A stretch of DNA of 64,000 nt. Origin: Echinometra lucunter (taxonomy: Eukaryota; Echinodermata; Echinoidea; Camarodonta; Echinometridae). Each line of letters starts with the position of its first letter. Positions within the stretch are counted from its first letter, which is position 1. Both the position numbers and the translations under genes were made by a program. Of this stretch, positions 10,768 to 21,999 are shown piece by piece. The stretch lies in the NCBI GenBank assembly GCA_029962745.1, contig CM057165.1:7092978-7156977 (forward strand). The letters run 5' to 3'. A model generated the notes under the pieces. It was not told where the DNA came from and ran no database searches. It saw nothing but the letters and a program-made list of their open reading frames with translations.

Positions 10768-10842
10768 AAACTAATAATAAATAATAATAAAAATAAAAAT
10801 AATAATAATGATAATAATAATAATAATGATAAAATAATAATA
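10768..10842. repeat. (AAT/AAAT)n microsatellite
   Basis: Near-perfect AATAATAAT/AAAT runs with occasional GAT. The low-complexity ORFs on both strands here are artefacts. A separate CATACA/ACATAC run lies at 10590-10640. Confidence 0.9.
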
Positions 10843-10852
10843 ATAGGGTTCA

Positions 10853-11463
10853 CTAGTTGGTGTGATGACCATTTCCTAACGCTTAACACTGCAAAAAACA
10901 AAGAAATAATTATTGACTTTCGTCGGGTGGTGGGGAGCACCAACCAGTTATGATAGATGGTGAAATAATTGAACTGGTAGAAAGTTATAAATTTCTTGGT
11001 ACTTTCATCAATGATAAATTGTCCTGGAAGGAAAACACGGAATGAGTCTCAAAGAAAGGTAACCAACGCATGTTTTTCCTACGGAAACTGAGAGGCTTCC
11101 ATGTTGATGTAAGAATGTTGTCTTTGCTCTATCAAACTGTTATTGTGAGTGCCTTATTTTTCAATATTATTTGCATGTATGGAAATCTCTCGAAACAAGA
11201 ACAGAAAAAAAATGGAAAGACCACGTAAGATATCACAGCCAATTATCAGGAAAGACTTGCCAGGCCTTGCATCCTACTACACAAATCAAATTGTTGAAAA
11301 GGTGAAAACTATCATGAAGGATAATACCCACCCACTCCATTCATACTTTCGGTTCAATCGCTCTGGAATTAGACTTTGCCCCATCCCTACCCGACTCTCA
11401 CGTTTCAGAAATTCATTTATTTCCGATTCTGTTCACATCTTCAATTCCTTTGTTCAGCGGTAA
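10853..11463 (+). mobile_element. CR1/L2-like non-LTR retrotransposon ORF2 C-terminus, frame-broken
   Basis: Segments in shifting frames match the end of a reverse transcriptase: WCDDHFLTLNTAKNKEIIID (10858 on); after a break IDGEIIELVESYKFLGTFIN (10954 on), then DKLSWKENT; then KKGNQRMFFLRKLRGF and LLYQTVIVSALF. A terminal frame, 11149-11463, has RKDLPGLASYYTNQIVEK, HPLHSYFRFNRSGIRLCPIP and TRLSRFRNSFI before a stop. The order equals the 'WCxxNxLxLNxxKTKE...YKFLG...KKxxQRLYFLRKL...PSGRRxRxxRxRTxRxxNSF' pattern of the clade. Several frameshifts make it a pseudogene fragment about 600 bases long. Confidence 0.75.
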
Positions 11464-11782
11464 AGAGCGTTAAATTATTTTTACAGTGTTTATTAATTTG
11501 CTATACTAGTATACACCCACCAGGACTTCTACCTTTCCTTTTTCCCCATATCCCTCTTACCTAAGTTTGATATTGTTTCTTTGTAAAATTGCCAATGGAA
11601 ATTGAATTTCTTTGTTCAAAGTCAAAGACTAAATAAATTTCCTATGATGACTCTATGGTGATGATGATGGTGACGACTAAACAGACAACAGAACAGAATC
11701 ATCATAAGCCCGGCAACATATCAAAACAGAAAAATGAATGAAATTCTTAAGTCTATCGGGATAAGTGACATGTCAAGCGGTA

Positions 11783-12280
11783 CAAAGGTACAAAAATGCA
11801 CCTTTTTGTTCTTGTTTGCACACGAAAATGCCCATATGCACCCTAAAAGGTGCAACTGTGCACCTTTCAGGGTGCATAAATTTTTGCGTACAAAAAGATG
11901 CAAATTTGCACCTTCCCTAAGGGTGCAAAATGTAGCTAACTGCACCTTTAAAGGTGCAAAAAGCTCTTAAAGGTGCAAAGTTGCATCCTAAAAACAGCTC
12001 CCAGTGTTGCATTTGGAGGGTGCAAAATTGCACCTTTTTTCTTACGGTTTGAAAAAAAAATTATGCACTCTAAGAAAAAAAGGTACAAGTTTGCACCCTA
12101 AATGCAACACTGGCAGCACCTTTTTTGGGTGCAATCTTGCACCCTACATGAAAAAGTTAGAAAATGCACCTTTTTGTTCTTGTTTGCACCTGGAAATGCC
12201 CGTTTGCATCCTAAAAAGTGCAACTTTGCACCTTTTAGGGTGCAGAAATTTTTGCGTACAAAAAGGTGCAAATTTCGATG
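11783..12280. repeat. GGTGCAA/TTGCACC palindromic array with internal duplication
   Basis: About 25 copies of GGTGCAA or its complement TTGCACC occur in roughly 500 bases, many as perfect inverted pairs (GGTGCAAAATTGCACC near 12020). Two ~115-bp blocks, starting near 11796 and 12164, are direct copies of each other: TGCACCTTTTTGTTCTTGTT ... AATTTTTGCGTACAAAAA. The middle block holds an inverted pair around CAGTGTTGCATTT (about 12003) and AAATGCAACACTGGCAG (about 12100). No coding frame survives both copies. Confidence 0.85.
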
Positions 12281-12289
12281 TGCTTTGAA

Positions 12290-12850
12290 TTGAGTGATAT
12301 TTCAAAATTGTCTTGTCTTTGCTAAAGTGAATTAATAAATATTTTACAATCCTTTAATTTCATTCAGCTACGAAAACGGTTTTTTTCTCATAAAACATAA
12401 ATTAATTTGGTCTTAATGAATATTCGTGAGGTTATGATTATACTTAGGTTATGCACATCATAAGCATGATAAGTTAAAAATACATTGAAGAAAAATCAAC
12501 ATAAATCGTTGGAATATATGTACGTTTGGCAGTCGTGACATTATAGTTTCTTAGCTAAAACTAAATATTGTCAACACAAATTCGACTGACTTGAAAGTTC
12601 TTGTATTCAACTTTACTTTAAGATCTCACGTAGATATACTAATAAATTGAAAGTTTGAGTTTAATAGTAAAATTTAAATCGAGTGCGAAAGGGACAAGAT
12701 TTATGTTTTAAGTAAATTCTACATGAGGATAAAAAGTAAAAATTACCAATGAGCATACTATTTTTACCTTGAGTGCGGCTGCATGTGTTAAAGGCATTCT
12801 TGAATTTGAAATCATTCCTATACTGCATGTCTTTGAAATACTTCCAAAAT
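12290..12850. other. Intergenic AT-rich DNA, no gene seen
   Basis: No exon, RNA gene or defined repeat seen apart from general AT richness. Confidence 0.45.
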
Positions 12851-12856
12851 GTTCTT

Positions 12857-13746
12857 AATGGAAATCAAAACCCTGGAGTCAAGTATTTTTGAAATCAAAG
12901 TTAAAACAGAATAAAACATATGAGTGAAAATTTGAAAGAACTCTGGAAACGGAAGAAGAAAGTTATGGTTATAAGATTTTTTTTTACACTACCATTATAG
13001 TTATTGGTGATATGATTTGTAGACAACTCTCATTATCATGTTTCGTACATAGAATTTCACATATTCTGCATTTTCTGAAAGAACGCATGTTTTCATTGTC
13101 CTTATCCCAAATAATGTCATGGAGAAAAGACTCCTATCTTGAGTTTGGCTTAAGAAAGTGTGCAGATCTTAAGCAAAATTAAAATGTTTGATTATATATG
13201 TGTGCAAAACATTGAGAGTTGTTCATATATGATGTCATCAATAACTAGTGTCTAAAATGTCATCACAGAGAAAAATTCATATAGGAATAGGAATAAGTTT
13301 CTTATTCCATTATATATGTGTGCAAAACATTGAGAGTTGTTCATATATGATGTCATCAATAACTAGTGTCTAAAATGTCATCACAGAGAAATTCATATAG
13401 GAATAGGAATAAGTTTCTTATTCCATTATATATGTGTGCAAAACATTGAGAGTTGTTCATATATGATGTCATCAATAACTAGTGTCTAAAATGTCATCAC
13501 AGAGAAATTCATATAGGAATAGGAGTAAGTTTCTTATTCCATTATACATTTTTGCAAAACATTGAGAGTTGTTCATATATGATGTCATCAATAACTAGTG
13601 TCTAAAATGTCATCACAGAGAAATTCATATAGGAATAGGAATAAGTTTCTTATTCCATGTTTGATTTCGTTCAAATTTTCGATGATCTGTTTTATTTCGT
13701 CTTAGTTTTGAGCTAAAAATTGTTTAAGGGTTTTAGTTTCCTTTAA
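12857..13746. mobile_element. Fold-back (MITE-like) element with an internal tandem array
   Basis: The left arm (AATGGAAATCAAAACCCT ... AGTTAAAACAGAATAAAACA) is the inverted complement, with divergence, of the right arm (TGTTTTATTTCGTCTTAG ... GGGTTTTAGTTTCCTTTAA). A second member of the same family lies at 50033-50550. The interior carries the tandem repeat described separately. No transposase frame is present. Confidence 0.75.
13191..13658. repeat. Tandem repeat, 116-118 bp unit, four near-identical copies
   Basis: Units start at about 13193, 13311, 13427 and 13543. Each carries GCAAAACATTGAGAGTTGTT, CATATATGATGTCATCAATA, ACTAGTGTCTAAAATGTCAT and GGAATAGGAATAAGTTTCTT. Near-identity shows recent expansion inside an older fold-back element. 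Confidence 0.92.
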
Positions 13747-13759
13747 AAAAAAAATTATC

Positions 13760-14700
13760 TTCCACGGACATAGTGGGGATTCCCGAGGTCGTTTCTACAA
13801 AATTTATTGTCCGAGAAAGGAAATTCTTTTTGCCCAATTGATCGTGGGCCCGGCAGCCACTGAGCAGCGCCAGATCGACGTTGCTCTATCCATTTCAATT
13901 CTTGAATGCCAGAGAAGGTAGCAGCAACTCCCATCTTTTAACGTCTTTTGACCTTCTTTTGTTTATTTGTTATAGGTTGCATTCTGTGCAGTATAATTGA
14001 CCCATTTTAATGCTTTGTTAGGGTTCTGCACATGGTGGGGTCAATCCGGGGGAGGGGGTGGGGATATATTCCCCAAAAATATTTCAGGTAAGTAGTGGCC
14101 TGTATTATCATCCCCCAAATAGGAGAATAGTCAAAATGACATAATGACAAAATAATGAATATGAATGAATGGATGATGATGATTCGTATAATTACCAACG
14201 AAATCGTCATTAATTTTTTTTTCATAATTGAATGGATAAGTTTGTAATGATAATAGATATAACTGCAGGGAAGCGAGAGACATGTTGACATTACAAAACA
14301 GATGAATTTTCAGAAGAAGTGTAACAAACACACTTTATCCTGTCATACCCACTATAAAAGATGCTGACAAATGTATTAAAATGGAGTGACAATGCACTGG
14401 AACTTGTTCTCAGCACGGGCCTCAACATACAAGCTTCTCTATTTTTCTCGCTGGCTCGCTCGCTCGCTGTGCTTACTCGTAAAGAATAGAGAATCAAAGT
14501 CCGATTTAACACTTATAGCATTGGTCAATATAGTGATTTTGTTTTTAATTTTACTGTAATTCATCTCCTATAGTGTAATGGGTCCAACAAGTTGATTTGA
14601 TTATTATGATGTAAATGATCAATTATCTCATGTCTCCTTCATGGCCTATTTATGATTGAGACTATCGTAATACAGCTTGAGAGCCCTGATTTAAAAAAAA
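13760..14700. other. Intergenic DNA, no gene seen
   Basis: No coding region supported. It contains (GAAT/ATGA)-rich sequence at 14150-14185 and a GCTCGCTGGCTCGCTCGCTC block at 14448-14468 similar to other GCTCGC palindromes in this window. Confidence 0.45.
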
Positions 14701-14779
14701 AATGCTGTTTTAGTATCTGAAACGATTGCAATAAGGCTTTTAGGCTTTTAGATTACCTTTGAAGTTTGTTTAACCAAAG

Positions 14780-15350
14780 AGCGTCACTAGACAACTGTTT
14801 TAATCACTTCTTTGAGTGTTCCAATTTTAGTTTTACATGTAAGCCCAATTTTTGTTTATATTACTTATTGACTTATTTACAATTCATGAAATGTGTATTT
14901 TTGCAATCAGTTATCAACTTTGCTACAAGGCCGTGTTCATATTCATTCCCAGTTATATGGTTCCTTGCATTGATTTCATTTGAATAAAGCGTCCCATGTA
15001 AGGAAGGGGAAAAGTGCCCATAAAGTGCCTATACAGAGAATGAAACGTCTTGACATGAATAGAAATAAAAACACGTCCGAATTATCGTTCTTCATTTCAA
15101 AAGAGTGATGATTTTTAGTTTGATTAATAAACCCTTTCTTTTGCAAAAAAAAAACAACAAGTTAGAATATGAAACCAAGCAAAGGTTTAATATCTGATAA
15201 CGAAGCGTAAGAACAGTAACTGCAACAAATTTGTAATCAGCAATAATTGCTGAAATGAATAAGAAATTCTTCATTAATATGGAAATATGATTTATTTGTA
15301 CATTCTCCATTTCCTTCCTTTGGCATGCAGTGAGTCATGGCTAATTATCA
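14780..15350. repeat. Diverged dispersed repeat, copy 1 (pair with 18640-19240)
   Basis: Shares an ordered series of words with 18640-19240 in the same orientation: CTTATTTACAATTCATGAAA (14870; 18703 has CTTATTTACAATTTATGAAA), TTCATTCYC, GATTTCATTTGAATAAAG (14973; 18816 has GATTCTGTTTGAGTAAAG), GATAACGAAGC (15196; 19104), CAGCAATAATTGCTGAAATG (15239; 19147 has CAGCAGTGATTGCTGGAATG). Both end near GTCATGGCTA/TTCATGGCTTATCA. An old duplication or two copies of one element. Confidence 0.65.
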
Positions 15351-15359
15351 GTGCGATGG

Positions 15360-16780
15360 TGTATTTATTTATTTATTCATTTTATTTATCTGTTCATTTA
15401 TTTATTTATTTACAGTTTTATTTAAGCAGGGTAGCCTCTTCGCAGTCAGAAAACTGCTTTCAGTGAGGGCCCTACAAATAAAAAACAATGTACGATGGTG
15501 TACGACTGTTCTATACGGAAGACAGTTCTCTTACTCATTTCGAAATAGACATGCTTTAAAAAGGGAACCCCAATCCGCATTCTTTGGGAAAAAATACGTC
15601 CAATGTGCATTTGAGAGGAATAAACTCAGAAGAAGTCGGAAATGATTATAAATAATAAATTATAAATAATTTATTTGCAAAAGAAGAAAAATAGCAATAC
15701 TCGCAAACTAAGAAAAGTTGGAGAGAGAGAGAGAGAGAGGGGGGGGGGGGGGGAGGGGGATAGGTCAAACATTTTATTTCAAGGAGTGCATGGCTTGAAT
15801 AGCCTCGTTGTATATTTCCGAAGCTACGTGACCATGATAACGACAGCGCGGAGACATTATCGTCAGGTAAATGAAATATTTCCTATTATGGGCAGTTACA
15901 AATGGATCAATAGAATACAATGAGTGGGTTTTTCCACGTGGTTTTCCCCCGCCGGTCGTGTCGGCATAATCATTCATGATAAGGAAATGATCATAATCAT
16001 TATTTCTTTATAGCCCTATATCAATTTAAAACTCATCAAAACCCTTTGTAATACAGAGGAAATTTCTTAAATGTATATACATGAAACATACAGACACTTA
16101 AAGAAAAATTAATCATTACATCAAAAATTACAAAATATAATACACTTAACTACAAAAATGATGCAAGATGATTATGTTTTAGGATGCTTCTCGATCGATT
16201 CATCTGAAGTACTATATGCAAGCGGTAACCTATTACATAATAGTTGGACCACCATAACGAAAGCTACCCTCACTTATCTTTGATATTTAATCGAGGCACA
16301 TGGAGGGTTGTTGTGTATACCGAAGTTTGTGCGTGGATTGACAGGGAGATTGTACAGCAAGGAAGAGAACTTAAAGGGGCAACGTCGTGAGTGCACTTGT
16401 AAACAGACAGTGCAATTTTAAACATGATTTTTTTTTTCATTTCAGGTGTGTTTCTATTTCTCATGAATCAAAACACAAACAGTACAATATGACTTACATG
16501 TGATATACAACAATAAACTGACAATAAATATCAAGTACATATACAAAACCTAATTATTTACAAGAGATAGGAAGAAAACATGAAAAATGAGGATCTGAAA
16601 GAAGCAGAGCTTGTAAAACATTAGTCCCTCGGTGATGAAGTACATTAATTTTGCAAGTTATAAAGTAAGAATGAATTTGTACATCCAAATTATGGAGTGG
16701 TACACATTGCCTTAAAAATTAAAATGAAAATAAAAGTATCAAATAAGAAAAATAATACAAGGCTACTAAAAGGAGAAAAT
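15360..16780. other. Intergenic DNA with low-complexity tracts, no gene seen
   Basis: 15361-15415 is a (TTTA)n tract. It leads into TTTTATTTAAGCAGGGTAGC and the inverted words AGAAAACTGCTTTCAGTGAG, a form often seen at retroposon ends. 15720-15760 is (GA)n followed by a 15-G run. No exons were recognised; the 102-aa ORF at 15337 crosses these repeats and is not credible. Confidence 0.5.
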
Positions 16781-16789
16781 GAAAGATCT

Positions 16790-17181
16790 GAACATGGTGG
16801 ACAAAGAAAGCGGACAAAATAAACAACCTCTCATTCTACCCTTCACAATGGCTCTACTAGTCAAAAGAACATCCCTTCATAGCTATTATGTTTAATCATG
16901 TAGTTCCAGGTGAATATGTATGTGACACCTGGGGGTGTAACATGAATAGATACAATCAATCTTACAATCAATTGTTTCTCTTTAGTACATGGTTTGCCAT
17001 AGACTTACGATTGATATCAATCGTAAGATTGATTGTATTTTTTATGTTACACCCCCCCCCCCAGTTCCATATATTTTAGACAATAGCAGTGAAGGGATGT
17101 TCTTTTGACTACCAGAACCATTGTGAAGGGTAGAATGAGGGGTTGTTTATTTTGTCCGCTTTCTTTGTCCGTCATGTTCAT
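16790..17181. mobile_element. Fold-back MITE-like element, about 390 bp
   Basis: The left arm TGAACATGGTGGACAAAGAA, AGCGGACAAAATAAACAACC, TCATTCTACCCTTCACAATG is complementary to the right arm CATTGTGAAGGGTAGAATGA, GGTTGTTTATTTTGTCCGCT, TTCTTTGTCCGTCATGTTCA. The outer ~110 bases pair almost completely. The centre holds a perfect smaller palindrome, CTTACGATTGATATCAATCG plus TAAG (17004-17027). Non-autonomous; no ORF. Confidence 0.88.
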
Positions 17182-17189
17182 AGTGAGAG

Positions 17190-17541
17190 AAACGAAATAA
17201 AAAAAGCGAGAGAGATCATAAGGGAAGAAGAGAGAAGGAAGAAAGGAGAAGACAATAATTCAATGTTTTCAATAACCCATAAAGTTGTCTGCAGTAACTA
17301 GGGATGATGCGTGATCTTGCCTCCTGGCTCGAAGAAAATGATATACAATACTTCTGTTATACACTTGTTACTATATTGTTACTCATTATTTTAAGTATTG
17401 CTTTGCTATTGGATTAATACGCAAAATGTAACCTTCTCTATGGTTCTAAGCTCTGCATTCATTCTTGCTTTCAGTAATTGTATTACCCACTTATGGTAGG
17501 CCTATATTTTCTGTATCGTAAATGCTCCTCCCCCATTTTTA

Positions 17542-17572
<31 letters not shown>

Positions 17573-18630
17573 TTGGTTAAGTTTGAAGTGAGGAGTTGAC
17601 AGAAATCTATAAATCAAATCAAATCGTTTAGTTTTTTTTTTTTCGAGATTGCCTGAGCGCTATCAGGGGGTGATAATGAACCACTTACTATAGGGCGAAC
17701 TGGCTTTGAGGAATGTGGGAGTTTTTGAAGAGCAGTGAGGTATTCATTTCAAATTTAAGGCTTTTAAAATGTCATTCTAAGTTTGCTTGAACCAGAGGGG
17801 TCATCAGGCCACTTTTTTTGGGGGGGGGGTGGGTTTGACCAATTTTGTCGACTTATATACATGTAGTACCTTAAAATAGTCTAAAAGCAAGCAAGCCAAA
17901 AAGGGAGAATTAGATGAATTAAAAGTTTCAGAAAGCAAAGAAAGGATTCATCAGATTCCCCAATTTTCTACTAGGGGGAAAAACGGGATTCCACTTTTAT
18001 ATTATCCGGCATCTAATATCTGAAAAAAATAATAATAATAAAAAAAATGATAATTTCTTTATACGCCGCCCTCAGTTGACCATGCATATGATCAGGGTAA
18101 CGGTAGACCAAAGAGTCAATATTCTCTTTGCAGTAGACTATCATTTTGCATTTATTGTTTGTCATAATAATTATGCCAGCATAATTATGAGTAGGAACAT
18201 AAATGAAGATTTCAGTGGATTGATTGAACGAGAAGGCAAAAGGGAATCATTTATAGAATGACCAAAGAATGACATTCAAACTTTTGCTTACAGAGGATTT
18301 TTATTTTTTTATTTCTTCATAAATAAGTATCAGAATTAAACAGGCTTGCTGGCTGGAAAATTCATTACCTAAAAGTCCAATAAAGTGGGTGTTAGATACT
18401 TGGGAACAATGTTTTTGCACTCTGAATTATAATTAACACATCGTAATAATGGCAGTCTCAACAAAAAATGTAACTTATTGTCGTTATCCTCAGGCTATTT
18501 TAGAGAAGAAAAGTTTCATAATGTTCCGCCATTTAATTCCTTGATCAAAATATATATCCTGCACTTCGAAAATCTGGATTTTCGACGTTTAATTTTATGA
18601 ATAATAAAGATATTACACAACCGTTTTAGG
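17190..18630. other. Intergenic DNA, no gene seen
   Basis: AT-rich with a (CT)n run at about 17548-17572 and a T7G10 run at 17813-17829. No exon, RNA or transposon was recognised. Confidence 0.45.
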
Positions 18631-18639
18631 CCATCTCTT

Positions 18640-19240
18640 TGATAAACTTTCCGTGCAGTTTTATAATTTATGTAAGTTTTATGTTGCTAAATGCTCTAAT
18701 AACTTATTTACAATTTATGAAATATGTAAGGGTTGTTGCAGTCTATAAAATATTTTTTGCTGCAAATCTGGTTTTCTTGTGTCCACATTCATTCTCCATT
18801 AAGATTCCTTGTACTGATTCTGTTTGAGTAAAGTATACATAAGGAAAAAGGGCCTACGTGATATACTCATGAAGAGAAGGAAACGACTTGAAATATAGAA
18901 GAAAAAATAGCAGGTTGATATATTGCCGTGCTTCCTTTTGGGGAAAAAAGTGGAGATTTCTAGTTTTATGATAGTGAAATTATTTCCTTTACATGCATTT
19001 TCAGGGGGCACTATCATGTCTAAAGAAAAAGTTCAGTAATGAAAATACAAAGCATGTGGAGCTTTCTTTCTGCATGTAACAATGACTTGATATTCAATAA
19101 CCATGATAACGAAGCCTAAAATCGGTAACTGCAATAGAAGTGTGTTCAGCAGTGATTGCTGGAATGAATATATAGGAAATGTTGTTTTAAGTGCTTCATT
19201 TCCATCGTGTTTGTGATTCATGGCTTATCATTGTGTACGA
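18640..19240. repeat. Diverged dispersed repeat, copy 2 (pair with 14780-15350)
   Basis: Same ordered words as the copy about 3.85 kb upstream, same orientation, with many substitutions and indels. No long open frame is shared by the two copies. Confidence 0.65.
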
Positions 19241-19249
19241 CTGCCTGTT

Positions 19250-20080
19250 TTATATATTACGAACAATTTTATTTCTCATATCCAGTATATAGAGGATCTT
19301 AATCATCACTGATTGAAAAAAAAAACTTCAAAAGAGGAAAAGAAATACTGGAAAAAAAGGGAGTCGAAAAGTAAGAAAAATATGAGGTCGAACTGAAAAC
19401 ACATGTCGTGATTTTCATGTGATTGACCTACAAATGTCACAAGTTTTGACACTTTTTAACCTTTTCATTTCTACTTTCCTATTTTTTTTTATTTGCTTTC
19501 ATTCATTTATTTATCTACATGTATTTATTTATATATATTGGATATTTCAAATAGTCATATCGAAGCGCATATGGAACAAGCATCCAGTCCTAATATGGTT
19601 TCGGTGAAAAATGGGTTTAGCGCCTTGTGGAAATAAGCTCTCCGATTGCGTATAACACGAATTGACACCAACCAGACTTAGATTACGAAGGAAAGGGGGA
19701 AAAGGATTTTCTTTGAAAAAAAAAACCGGTATAAGTCTATATACATGATTTTTATGACCCCCTCCTCTCTTATTTGTCGGTTTTATTTTGTTTCGGTTCG
19801 TTTGTTGTTGGTTTAATTTTTTCGCTTGTTTTTGTTTTTGTTTTGAGGGTCCTGTTTTGTTTTTGTTTTGTTTTTGATTTGCTTGTTTTTTTTGTTGCTA
19901 TTATACAAGGATGTCATGATGATTCACCGTCCTTGCCGAAGCTCACTTAACCGGGTGCTCTTTAATTGTGAGGGTTCCCCCCAAAATGGCTGAACAATTA
20001 GCAGGCCCGCGAGCAGGAGAGAGAATTCGAAGATCTACTGTATAGTACCTGCATGCAGTGTTGAACTTAATTAAATATGT
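19250..20080. other. Intergenic DNA, no gene seen
   Basis: Contains a (GTTTT)n-rich tract at 19790-19890. No coding or RNA gene signal. Confidence 0.45.
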
Positions 20081-20081
20081 A

Positions 20082-20145
20082 GCTGCGATGGCCGAGTCCG
20101 AGTGGTTAAGGTTAGACTGGAAATCTCATCCGATCATTTGTTTGT
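20082..20145 (+). pseudogene. Truncated tRNA-Ser-like sequence (anticodon GGA)
   Basis: GCTGCGATGGCCGAGT, then GTGGTTAAGGTTAGACTGGA, then AATCT reproduces the acceptor 5' strand, D arm and anticodon arm of a eukaryotic tRNA-Ser(GGA). An extra CCGAGT is duplicated in the D arm and the GC of 'AAGGCGTTAGA' is missing. After the anticodon arm the similarity stops (CTCATCCGATCATTTG); there is no variable arm, no B box and no matching 3' acceptor strand. It is a fragment, not a functional tRNA gene. Confidence 0.7.
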
Positions 20146-20309
20146 AGTTTTTAATGATCAATCTTTATCAAAATAATAAATGAAATACTGTTGATATAGT
20201 GATGAGGAAATACTACTGCTTTCATAATTGAAAATGGAATCATTTGGTACCCTATACTGACTGAATTGTTCGTATACCTTAATTCCCCAACTCTGCTACT
20301 GCTTAAATT

Positions 20310-20435
20310 GTGTAATTGCTGTTATTGTTATTATCATTGTTATCATCATTATTATCATTACTATTATCATTATCATCATAATCATCATTATAATCATGAT
20401 CTTTATCGTTGTCATTATTGTTATAATTGCTACTA
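20310..20435. repeat. (TTA/TCA)n imperfect microsatellite
   Basis: Repeated TTATTATCATTGTTATCAT-type words over about 125 bases. It gives a spurious His/Tyr-rich ORF. Confidence 0.85.
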
Positions 20436-20879
20436 CAGGGGCGGATTCAGCATTCTCCAATAGGGAGGCCGAAATTAAAAAAAAAACCGCTCGAACCGAT
20501 TAGAAACGTATGGTTTAAGGTTACACTCAGTGGCGTAATAAATGAGATTATTTTGTGGATCACCCCCGCCCGCCTCAGGAGGTAGATGAGCCTACATCTT
20601 GAAATAATTATCTTTAATTAAGGAATTATAAAACTTTTTTTCGTGAGCATAAAGGAAATGATGGATAATACGAGCGCGAAGCGCGAGCTGAAAAATTTTG
20701 AGATTCCAAATGAAGAAAATTGTCAGGAGCGTCGCTAGACTTTTTTCAGGGGGGGGGGGTGAAGAGGCCAGATTGCCAACAACAATGCCAGTGATTAAGG
20801 AAAACTAACGCCGATAAATTCAACCGTGTGAAGCCCACTGGGCATTGTGTGCTTATATCAGATTTTTCTTCTAAATGAT

Positions 20880-21930
20880 CTGTTCACCTCACTTACAGAA
20901 TGTGTTTGCTTTCCGAAAACATCCTGTATCTTAATATAATACGTGTGAGCGTATAGCGAGCGAGTAAAAATATACACTCCATGCAAACCATCTTGTATTA
21001 AATTCTAATCCTAGCGAGCGCAGCGAGCTAGTGAAAAATCTTTATACTATTTTTTCATGGTAGCAGTGATAATTCTTCATTCCAATACACGATGTTATTA
21101 ATTATGAGATAACCAGCTTATATGTGCAGGTACATTTGGTCATCTCGCTTGAAAAATTCGTTCGTTTTTCCATGCCATCTTGTATATAAATTTAATCCGA
21201 GCGAGCGCAGCGAGCGAGGAGAAAATCTATATACTATTGTTCATGGTGGAAGTGATAATTCTTCATCCAAATACACGATGGTATTAATCATGAGATATGT
21301 GACTTTTATGTATGTATAAAGGTACATTTGATCATCTATATCTCTTGCCAAATCGTTTGCTTTTCCATACCATCTTGTATTTAAATTTAATCCGGGCGAG
21401 CGCAGTGAGCGAGGAAAAAATCTATATACTATTTTTCATGGTAGAAGTGTTAATTTTTCATCCAAATACACGATGGTATTAATTATGAGATAACTAACAT
21501 TTTTTTATATGTGTGCAGAGTACAGGTATATTCGGTCAACCCGCTTGCCGAATTCGTTTGCTTTCCCAAATCCATATTGTGTCTTGTACGAACGAGCGTA
21601 GCGAGCGAGGAAAATACATGTATACTCCCTTTCATGGTAGAAGTAAAAGTTCTTCATCAAAAGACTCGATGGGCCTTTAATATATCTATTTTGAAATATG
21701 TGGTCACCTCTCCTATACCTAATTTATTTGCTTTCAAAGACCATCTTGTATCACACGAGCGAGTGGGGAAAAATATATATATCTTTTTGTGGTAGAAGTG
21801 ATAATTCTTCATCCAAATACATGACGGGCCTAAAAGTATCTAAATTATGTATTTGTTCATCTCACCTGCCGAATGTGTTTGCTTTCCGAAATGTAATACG
21901 AGCGAGCGCAGCGAGCGAGGAAAAATATAC
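20880..21930. repeat. Degenerate satellite-like array, about 170-200 bp unit with GCGAGCGCAGCGAGCGAG
   Basis: Five to six diverged units. Each has TTGCTTTYC.AWACCATCTTGTAT, then TTTAATCCGAGCGAGCGCAG plus CGAGCGAGGA, then AAAATCTATATACTAT, TCATGGTAGAAGTGATAATT and CTTCATCCAAATACACGATG, then ATTATGAGATAAC. GC cores lie near 20955, 21011, 21199, 21396, 21592 and 21900. The adjoining DNA (20675-20690, 22220-22245, 22362-22380, 22448-22470) carries single GAGCGCGAAGCGCGAGC-like blocks. Short ORFs here are repeat artefacts. Confidence 0.8.
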
Positions 21931-21999
21931 ACTCTGACTTTCGTGGTACCCGTATGCAAAATGAACAAGCAAATAAGCCGACTATGGGCACCTTACTCC

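Noticed and set aside
13191..13658. CRISPR-like repeat array
   Set aside because: Contiguous 116-118 bp tandem units without spacers in a eukaryotic genome.
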